Source of the DNA: Actinomycetota bacterium
Lineage (GTDB): Bacteria; Actinomycetota; Acidimicrobiia; IMCC26256; JACDBD01
NCBI GenBank assembly: GCA_013695115.1
Contig: JACDBD010000002.1
Span: forward strand, 1-5,224
DNA: 5,224 bases
Reading direction: 5' to 3'
In this document: positions 1-5,224 of the stretch, in pieces
Position numbering within the stretch: position 1 is the stretch's first letter
Layout of the letters: every line of letters starts with the position of its first letter
Notes under the pieces: model-generated
What the model saw: only the letters and a program-made list of their open reading frames with translations
What the model was told of the DNA's origin: nothing
The model's database searches: none
Position numbers and translations under genes: made by a program

Positions 1-3000
1 GCCCCGAACCCGTCGCAGGTGAGCAGACAGCGGGACACACCGTCCCAGAGCGCCCGCTCGATGTCTTGGGGCAGCCGTCCGGTCACCTCGCCGAGCTCGG
101 CGGCGAAGCACGCGCCCCGCGCCCGCAGCACCTCGACGACCTCGGCGGTCGCGCCGACGGCGGGCTCGGCCGGCTCGGTGTCACCGCGCGCCGCCTCGAG
201 CAACCACTGGAGATCGTCGCGGAGCACGAGTGAGACCGGGGTTGCCTTGTTGGGAGCCCCCGCCGGCGCGTCGGCATCGCGACTCGATGGACTCAGCCGG
301 AGCCAGGCGATCTCCCCCTCGTGGCAGAGCCGGTCGAGCGCGGCCGCGTCGTAGCGGCGCAGTCGCCGGCTGAGCAGCTCGGGCTCCCATGCCGCCGCCG
401 CCGCTTCCCAACCCTGGAGACGGTTGATGACGGTCGCCAACCCCTCGTCGCCGACCAGCTCGGTGCCGGGGGCGACGTGGTGCCAGCGCAGGAGGAATCG
501 CATGAAGTCCCGGGCGGTGGCCCGCTCCACACCCTCCCGGCGCACGCGCCGCGAGTACGCGTGCATGCGGGCGAGGAGCCGTCGGGCCACCCACTCCACG
601 CTCGTGGCGTCAGTCGTATAGCTGCCCTGGAGCGCGACACCTTCGTGCTCGAGGGCGGCGAGCCCGGTCGCGATCCGCCCGGCGGTAAGACCGGTGGACG
701 ACGCCAGCTCGTTCACCGTGGTGACGCCGGCGAGCTCGAGATGGCCGCGCACGACCGCGGTGACGATGGCGTCGTCGCCGTCGAACACGCGCCGGGCGAC
801 GTCGACCATCTCGGTGGCGCACCACAGCTTGCCCCCTTCCCGCGATCGGATCGACTGAGTTCGGCCCCGCGCCGCCAGCTCGTCCCACAGCTCGCGCCAG
901 TCGGGGCGGGGTGGCATGACGACGAGTGAGCACAGGAGATCGTGCAGGTCGTCGGCGCTGTCGGGCCACGGGGTGACCTCCTCGTGGACCTGGGCGATGG
1001 CCTCGGGATCGAGCTGGCCGATCGAGGTCAGGTCGACGGCGAGGCCTCGGCGGAGATGGACGGCGTTGGTGCGGCGGTTCTGGAACTCCTCGTCGTCGAG
1101 GAAGGCATACGGCCGGGCCGTGAGGATCTCGTGGGCCAGCACCGACGGCTCGGTCGTGTCGACCGTGTGGACCGCCACCTCGCCGGTCTCGATCCCTTCG
1201 AGTAGCGCGCGCAGGCCGTCGACGTCGAGCGCCTCGCGCAGCGTGTCGTCGACGGTCTGGCGCACGATGAGGTGGTCGGGGATCTCGATCGGCCCGACCT
1301 GGTTGTCCTGGCACGCCGCCGCCTGGGGGAACAGCGCGGCCATGAGGTCGTCGGCCTCCATACGCTGGATCGGGGGCGGGTTGCGGCGCCCGCCCCTGAA
1401 ACGCAGCACGAGCAGGGCCCGGTTGAGGTTCCACCGCCACCGCGACTGAAACATCGGCGCGTCGAGGACCGCCTGCTCGAGGGTCTCGTCGATGGCCTGG
1501 CTCTTCACGTAGTGGGCGACCTCGTCGAGCGGGAAGCTGTGGTGGGGGCCGAGCGACAACACGATGGCGTTGTCGCTGGCGGCTGCCTGAAGCTCGAAGT
1601 TGAAGGTGCGACAGAACTTCTTACGCAGGGCGAGCCCGAACGCCCGGTTGATGCGCCCCCCGTACGGGGAGTGGATCACGAGCTGCATCCCGCCGGTCTC
1701 GTCGAAGAATCGCTCGATGACGAGCATCTGGAGCGTCGGGGTGGCGCCGAGCACCGCCCGTCCGACCGCCAGGTAGTCGACCAGCATGGTCGCTGCCTCG
1801 GGGCCGACGCCGGTGGTCTCGACCAGCCAGTCGCGGGCACCGTCGGGCGCGCCGGCGGCGAGGAACGCGTCGACGCGGGCACGGAGCGCCGACACCTCTT
1901 CGGAGAGCTCGGTGGTGCGGGCGGGCGCCTCTCCCATCCAGAAGGGGACCGTGGGTGGGGCGTTGCCGGCGTCGCGCACGCGCACCACGCCCGCCTCGAT
2001 CCGACGGATCTGCCACGAATGGGTGCCGAGGAGGAAGATGTCGCCCGTCATCGACTCGACCGCCCAGTCCTCGTTGACGGTGCCGATGAAGGTGTCGTCG
2101 GGCTCGGCGACGACGCGGTAGTCGCCCACCTCGGGGATCGCCCCTCCGGAGGTGAGCGCGGCGAGCCGTGCCCCCCTGCGCCCGCGCACCTCGCCGTTCA
2201 CCGCGTCGTGGTGGACGTAGCGCCCGCGGGGGCCGCGGCCGGTGTCGACGCCGTGGGCGACGAGCTCGATGACCTCGTCGAACTGCTCGCGGGTCAGGTC
2301 CGTGTAGGGGGCGGCCCGGCGCAGCATCAGGTAGAGGTCGTCGGTGCGCCACTCCTGGGCGCCGACCTCGGCCACGACCTGCTGGACGAGCACGTCGAGG
2401 GGTAGGCGCGGCAGCTCGATGGCGTCGAGGCGTCCGGCCCGCACCGCGCCGAGGAGCGCGGCGCACTCGATGAGCTCGTCGCGGGTCAGCGGATAGAGCC
2501 GCCCTTTCGGTACACCGGCCCGCGAATGGTTGGACCGCCCGACGCGCTGGAGGAAGGTGGCGATGCTGCGGGGCGAGCCGATCTGGCACACGAGCTCGAC
2601 CGGCCCGATGTCGATGCCGAGCTCGAGTGACGCCGTCGCGACCAGGGCCTTGAGGTCGCCGGCCCGCTGGCGGGTCTCGACCCGGTGCCGACGCTCCTTC
2701 GAGAGGCTCCCGTGGTGGGCCGACACGACGTCGTCGCCGAGCTTCTCCCCGAGCTGGTGGGCGAAGCGTTCGGCCAGCCGGCGGGTGTTGACGAACACCA
2801 ACGTGGTGCGGTGCTCCCGGACGTGGGCGGCGATGCGGTCGACCACGTCGGCCATCTGCTCGGCGCTGGTGACGGCCTCGAGCTCACCCTCGGGCAACTC
2901 GATGCCCAGGTCGAGGTCGCGCTGGTGGCCGGCGTCGACGATGGCGGGGAGGGGCCGCTCGCCGACGAGGAGGCGGGCGATGGTCTCGATCGGGCGCTGC

Positions 3001-3665
3001 GTCGCCGAGAGCGCCACCCGGCTCGGGCGCGTGTCGCAGAGCGCCTCGAGGCGCTCGAGCGTGAGGGCGAGGTGCGACCCGCGCTTGTCGCGCGCAACTG
3101 CGTGGATCTCGTCGACGATGACGGTCTCGACCGTGCGAAGGGCGCGGCGGCCGCTGTCGCTGGTGACGAGGAGGTAGAGCGACTCCGGCGTGGTGATCAC
3201 GAAGCTGGGCGGCGTCCGCACCATCCGCGCCCGCTCACTGCTCGTCGTGTCGCCGGTGCGCACCGCGATCCGGATGTCGGGAGCGTCGAAGCCGAGCTCG
3301 GCCGCGACCTCGGCGATCTCCGCCAGCGGCCGCTCGAGGTTCTCGGCGATGTCGACGGCCAGCGCCTTGAGGGGCGACACGTACACCACCCGGGCGAGGC
3401 CGTCGATGGGCTCGCCCGCCTCGTGCGTCACGTAGAGCCGGTTGATGCAGACGAGGAACGCGGCCAGCGTCTTGCCCGACCCGGTCGGCGCGGCGATGAG
3501 CGTGTCCTCGCCCGCGGCGATGTGGGGCCAGCCGTCGCGCTGGGGGAGGGTGGGCCCGTCGGGGAAACGGCGGCCGAACCAGGTCGCCACCGCGGGGTGG
3601 AACCCGTCGACCGACGTCAGCGCGAGCTGGGGGTTCGAGAGCACCGTCGCCATCGGGACCACCAT
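1..3665 (-). CDS. lhr: Lhr-type ATP-dependent DNA helicase (SF2), C-terminus beyond window
   Basis: Large helicase-related protein of DNA repair; characterised relatives are ATP-driven 3'-to-5' translocases that unwind RNA:DNA hybrids and duplex DNA in the cytoplasm. I translated the whole frame: 1221 codons with no stop or frameshift, open at the left edge. Residues counted from ATG at 3665: Walker A APTGSGKT 59-66, motif Ia SPLKAL 97-102, TTPES 158-162, DEIH box 185-188, SAT 220-222, VFVNTR 290-295, motif V ATASLELGIDIG 343-354, motif VI QRVGRSNH 373-380. The Lhr-core signature HSPYGGRINR lies at 665-674. The C-terminal region includes DFMRFLLRW (1053-1061) and ends at LTCDGFG (1215-1221). 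Known Lhr proteins have about 1,500 residues, so some 200-300 are missing off-window. The start is uncertain: ATG 3665 has no Shine-Dalgarno sequence, while in-frame ATG 3653 has a weak GGTGG before it. Both precede the conserved FHPAVATWF. A LexA-like box lies just upstream. Family assignment is very secure. Confidence 0.96.
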   Translation of the reverse strand, partial: MVVPMATVLSNPQLALTSVDGFHPAVATWFGRRFPDGPTLPQRDGWPHIAAGEDTLIAAPTGSGKTLAAFLVCINRLYVTHEAGEPIDGLARVVYVSPLKALAVDIAENLERPLAEIAEVAAELGFDAPDIRIAVRTGDTTSSERARMVRTPPSFVITTPESLYLLVTSDSGRRALRTVETVIVDEIHAVARDKRGSHLALTLERLEALCDTRPSRVALSATQRPIETIARLLVGERPLPAIVDAGHQRDLDLGIELPEGELEAVTSAEQMADVVDRIAAHVREHRTTLVFVNTRRLAERFAHQLGEKLGDDVVSAHHGSLSKERRHRVETRQRAGDLKALVATASLELGIDIGPVELVCQIGSPRSIATFLQRVGRSNHSRAGVPKGRLYPLTRDELIECAALLGAVRAGRLDAIELPRLPLDVLVQQVVAEVGAQEWRTDDLYLMLRRAAPYTDLTREQFDEVIELVAHGVDTGRGPRGRYVHHDAVNGEVRGRRGARLAALTSGGAIPEVGDYRVVAEPDDTFIGTVNEDWAVESMTGDIFLLGTHSWQIRRIEAGVVRVRDAGNAPPTVPFWMGEAPARTTELSEEVSALRARVDAFLAAGAPDGARDWLVETTGVGPEAATMLVDYLAVGRAVLGATPTLQMLVIERFFDETGGMQLVIHSPYGGRINRAFGLALRKKFCRTFNFELQAAASDNAIVLSLGPHHSFPLDEVAHYVKSQAIDETLEQAVLDAPMFQSRWRWNLNRALLVLRFRGGRRNPPPIQRMEADDLMAALFPQAAACQDNQVGPIEIPDHLIVRQTVDDTLREALDVDGLRALLEGIETGEVAVHTVDTTEPSVLAHEILTARPYAFLDDEEFQNRRTNAVHLRRGLAVDLTSIGQLDPEAIAQVHEEVTPWPDSADDLHDLLCSLVVMPPRPDWRELWDELAARGRTQSIRSREGGKLWCATEMVDVARRVFDGDDAIVTAVVRGHLELAGVTTVNELASSTGLTAGRIATGLAALEHEGVALQGSYTTDATSVEWVARRLLARMHAYSRRVRREGVERATARDFMRFLLRWHHVAPGTELVGDEGLATVINRLQGWEAAAAAWEPELLSRRLRRYDAAALDRLCHEGEIAWLRLSPSSRDADAPAGAPNKATPVSLVLRDDLQWLLEAARGDTEPAEPAVGATAEVVEVLRARGACFAAELGEVTGRLPQDIERALWDGVSRCLLTCDGFG

Positions 3666-3685
3666 ACTGACAGCCGGTGACGGTT

Positions 3686-3701
3686 GCGAACGCGTGTTCG
3701 C
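3686..3701 (-). promoter_or_regulatory. LexA operator (SOS box) upstream of lhr
   Basis: The 16-bp perfect inverted repeat GCGAACACGCGTTCGC (minus strand) has 6-bp arms around a 4-bp centre. Its inner 14 bases fit the Gram-positive/actinobacterial LexA consensus CGAACRNRYGTTCG at every position, on either strand. It lies in the 52-bp gap between the small AtuA-related gene (stop at 3718) and the helicase start at 3665, leaving 20 bp to the ATG. LexA bound there should block transcription of the helicase until DNA damage triggers LexA self-cleavage. No convincing -35/-10 pair was identified, so the promoter itself is not annotated. No second full copy was seen in the window. The operator role is inferred from sequence and position. 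Confidence 0.8.
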
Positions 3702-3717
3702 TTCCGCGTCTGGGGTG

Positions 3718-4116
3718 TCAGGGGGTCGAGGGCAGTCGATTCAGGATGGCGTCGGCCCAGGCCACGTCGGGGCGCGGTCGCCGGCGGTCGGCGAGCTCGG
3801 CCGGCACCTCGATCTCGAGGCGCACGAGGGCGCCACCGAGGGTCTTGCCCAGGCTGTCGGCCCGCAGCGACCGGGGGCCGCCGCCGCCCAGCGCGCCGTG
3901 CAGCACGAAGTTCAACGCCAGCACGTTGCGGGCCTCGTAGCGCTGCACCGCGCCCTCGACCATCGACCCGAAGTGGGCCTTGACCCGATCGGCGGTCAAC
4001 TCGCGCGCGATCAGGTCGTAGGTGGCCTCGTCGTCGGCGAAGAGCGCGATGTCGGCGATGTCGCCCTTGTCGCCGGCCCGGAAGCCGCACAGCTCGCGTA
4101 AGGCAAGAGTCGGCAT
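3718..4116 (-). CDS. AtuA-related small protein (AtuA C-terminal domain as a separate protein)
   Basis: This 132-residue protein matches the domain that forms the C-terminal end of longer AtuA proteins and is encoded as a separate small partner in many bacteria. Family-typical segments are LRELCGFRAGDKGDIADIAL (6-25), the TADRVKAHF helix (41-49), VQRYEARNVLALNFVLHGAL (57-76) with its glycine run GGGG (77-80), and SLRADSLGKTLGGALVRLEI (83-102). The last 30 residues are polar and variable. No signal peptide or membrane segment is visible. Start ATG 4116 is well supported: it overlaps the stop of the AtuA gene by one base (TGATG) and has AAGAGG seven bases upstream. A longer in-frame extension exists upstream, but it would run inside the AtuA gene and is arginine-rich shadow sequence. 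The biochemical role is unknown; the pairing suggests it acts as a subunit or domain of the AtuA protein. Confidence 0.9.
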   Translation of the reverse strand: MPTLALRELCGFRAGDKGDIADIALFADDEATYDLIARELTADRVKAHFGSMVEGAVQRYEARNVLALNFVLHGALGGGGPRSLRADSLGKTLGGALVRLEIEVPAELADRRRPRPDVAWADAILNRLPSTP

Positions 4117-5224
4117 CACGTGACCTCTTCGATCACCACGTGCACGTCCGGGTCGACCAGGTCCTTGTCGACCAGCGTGGGCCAGATCCCGAGGAGCTCG
4201 GTGGCGCGGGCGCCGCCGCGACCGGCGCCGGTGAAGCCGGGCGGGGGCGACGAGAGCGCCAGCGGCGCGAGCTCGCGGCTCACCAGCCCGGCGCTGGCCT
4301 GGTCGGGGCAGCGCCACGCCGCCCGCAGGACGACCTCGGGCGGCTCGGCGTCGGTCGGGGGCACGGTCGGTCCGCCGAGCGCGTCGACCCCCCAGTACTC
4401 GAAGCACCACTCGTCGACCTCGAGTCCCGCCATCTCCACCCGCTTGGCCAGGATCGCGGCGGTCGCCTTGGCTTTCTCGTAGGCGTCGGGCCAGCCGAAC
4501 GCGACGCGCGTCTCGCCCGACCAACCCGCGGGATAACAGAGCAACGTCTTGTAGGTGTCAGTCGCGGGCCGGCCCCGCACGCCACTGACCCGCACGCGGT
4601 CGTCGCCGAGGTCGTCGAACGTCGCCGACGTGAAGTCGGCCACCACGTCGGGCGCGAAGTACGCCGCCGGGTCGTGGACCTCGTACAGCAGCTGGTGGCG
4701 GACGGTGTCGAACGTCACCCGACCGCCGGTGGCCGCCGGCTTCGTGATCACCGCGCTCCCATCGGCTTCGACCTCGGCGATCGGGTAGGGCAGGTCCCAC
4801 GGATGCGGCATCGCCCACCAGTCGCCGCTGTAGTTCCCGCCCGCGGCCTGTCCCGAGCACTCGAGCACGTGGCCGATGAGCACGCCGGCGGCGAGCCGGT
4901 CCCAGTCGTCCCAGCTCCACCCATGCTCATGGGCGGCGGCGGCGAGGAACAGCGCGGCGTCGGCCACGCGACCGGTGATCACGACGTCCGCGCCCTGCGC
5001 GAGCGCCTCGACGATGGGCCGGGCCCCCAGGTAGGCGGAGGCGAAGAGCGGATCACCGGGGAGCTCGTCGAACGGCGCGCCGGTGTCGAGGTGGGCGAGC
5101 TTCGACCCGGTGCCCGAATGCAGCTCGGGCAGCCGGCTCATGAGGTCGTCGCCGAGGACCGTCGCCACCTTGATGCCCGAGATGCCCATGGCGTGAGCGG
5201 TGTCGACCGCGGCCCGGGCCGCGC
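4116..5224 (-). CDS. AtuA-family (DUF1446) acyl-CoA/terpene-utilisation protein, N-terminus beyond window
   Basis: Member of the DUF1446/AtuA family, named after a protein of the Pseudomonas acyclic terpene (citronellol/geraniol) utilisation cluster. Its exact reaction is unsettled, and relatives often lie beside acyl-CoA carboxylase or enoyl-CoA hydratase genes. The frame is open to the right edge; the codons before the internal ATG at 5189 read RAAVDTAHA, which continues the family's helix, so that ATG is not the true start. Roughly 80-100 N-terminal residues are missing and 368 are present. Conserved segments are IKVATVLGDDL (about 5174-5142), SAYLGARPIVEALAQGADVV then ITGRVADAAL (5039-4950), HVLECSGQAAGGNYSGDW (4871-4818) and TKPAATGGRVTFDTVRHQLL with EVHDPAAY (4745-4659). 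No membrane segment is seen. The stop overlaps the next gene's ATG, and that gene encodes the matching C-terminal domain. Family is certain; substrate is not. Terpenoid, branched-chain or steroid-derived acyl-CoA are all possible. Confidence 0.93.
   Translation of the reverse strand, partial: AARAAVDTAHAMGISGIKVATVLGDDLMSRLPELHSGTGSKLAHLDTGAPFDELPGDPLFASAYLGARPIVEALAQGADVVITGRVADAALFLAAAAHEHGWSWDDWDRLAAGVLIGHVLECSGQAAGGNYSGDWWAMPHPWDLPYPIAEVEADGSAVITKPAATGGRVTFDTVRHQLLYEVHDPAAYFAPDVVADFTSATFDDLGDDRVRVSGVRGRPATDTYKTLLCYPAGWSGETRVAFGWPDAYEKAKATAAILAKRVEMAGLEVDEWCFEYWGVDALGGPTVPPTDAEPPEVVLRAAWRCPDQASAGLVSRELAPLALSSPPPGFTGAGRGGARATELLGIWPTLVDKDLVDPDVHVVIEEVT
4124..4129 (-). promoter_or_regulatory. 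Ribosome binding site of the small AtuA-related gene
   Basis: AAGAGG on the minus strand, seven bases before ATG 4116, lies inside the last codons of the AtuA gene. With the TGATG stop/start overlap it fixes the start of the small gene and suggests translational coupling, so that the two products are made together. Confidence 0.65.

Noticed and set aside
391..405. Short GCC repeat.
   Set aside because: It encodes a five-alanine run within a conserved stretch of lhr and is ordinary coding sequence.
781..790. A second LexA-like half site, TCGAAC followed by ACGC.
   Set aside because: The other arm (GTTCG) is absent and the site is inside the lhr coding sequence.
1272..2405. Long plus-strand open frame (377 codons), and similar ones at 321-929 and 2685-3680.
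   Set aside because: They lie opposite the lhr reading frame, have low-complexity Arg/Gly/Val/Asp composition and match no family. They are antisense shadows of GC-rich codons.
1621..2589. Minus-strand open frames at 1621-2589, 610-1440, 2486-3097 and 181-594.
   Set aside because: They are out of frame with lhr, are extremely arginine/proline-rich and overlap the fully conserved helicase sequence.
3665..3673. CTGTCAGT on the minus strand just before ATG 3665, resembling the -35 element of the LexA-independent mycobacterial RecA-NDp promoter.
   Set aside because: No TANNNT -10 element lies at the required distance, and the promoter would start transcription inside the coding sequence.
3686..3701. 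The palindrome as a rho-independent terminator for the AtuA pair.
   Set aside because: The stem is only 6 bp and no T-run follows on the minus strand. The exact LexA consensus explains it better.
5187..5189. Internal ATG as the true start of the AtuA-family gene.
   Set aside because: The reading frame stays open to the window edge with family-like residues, and the protein would lack the conserved N-terminal region.

Overview
The window is very GC-rich DNA (roughly 70% by eye) with strong G/C bias at third codon positions. All real genes lie on the minus strand, so transcription runs from the right end to the left. The base composition, together with a perfect Gram-positive/actinobacterial-type LexA operator (CGAAC-N4-GTTCG), suggests a high-GC actinobacterium. 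This is inference; nothing here fixes the genus.

Right part (5224 to 3718): a two-gene acyl-CoA-metabolism-type cassette. The first gene is an AtuA-family (DUF1446) protein whose N-terminus lies outside the window. It overlaps by one base (TGATG) a small gene for the AtuA-related C-terminal domain. In some relatives the two parts are one polypeptide; here they are separate and probably translationally coupled.

Middle (3717 to 3666): a 52-bp gap containing a perfect 16-bp palindrome at 3686-3701, which matches the LexA (SOS) box consensus. It sits about 20 bp before the helicase start codon and is the most interesting signal here.

Left part (3665 to 1): one uninterrupted reading frame of 1221 complete codons that runs off the left edge. 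It encodes a full-size Lhr-type superfamily 2 DNA helicase, with all helicase motifs, the Lhr-core signature and most of the large C-terminal region. The long open frames on the plus strand opposite it are GC-driven shadows.

Taken together, a catabolic AtuA pair is followed by a DNA-repair helicase that appears to have its own damage-inducible operator. The helicase is therefore probably transcribed separately from, or in addition to, read-through from the genes before it. No RNA genes, mobile elements, CRISPR arrays or long repeats were seen. No stretch longer than 52 bp lacks a gene.
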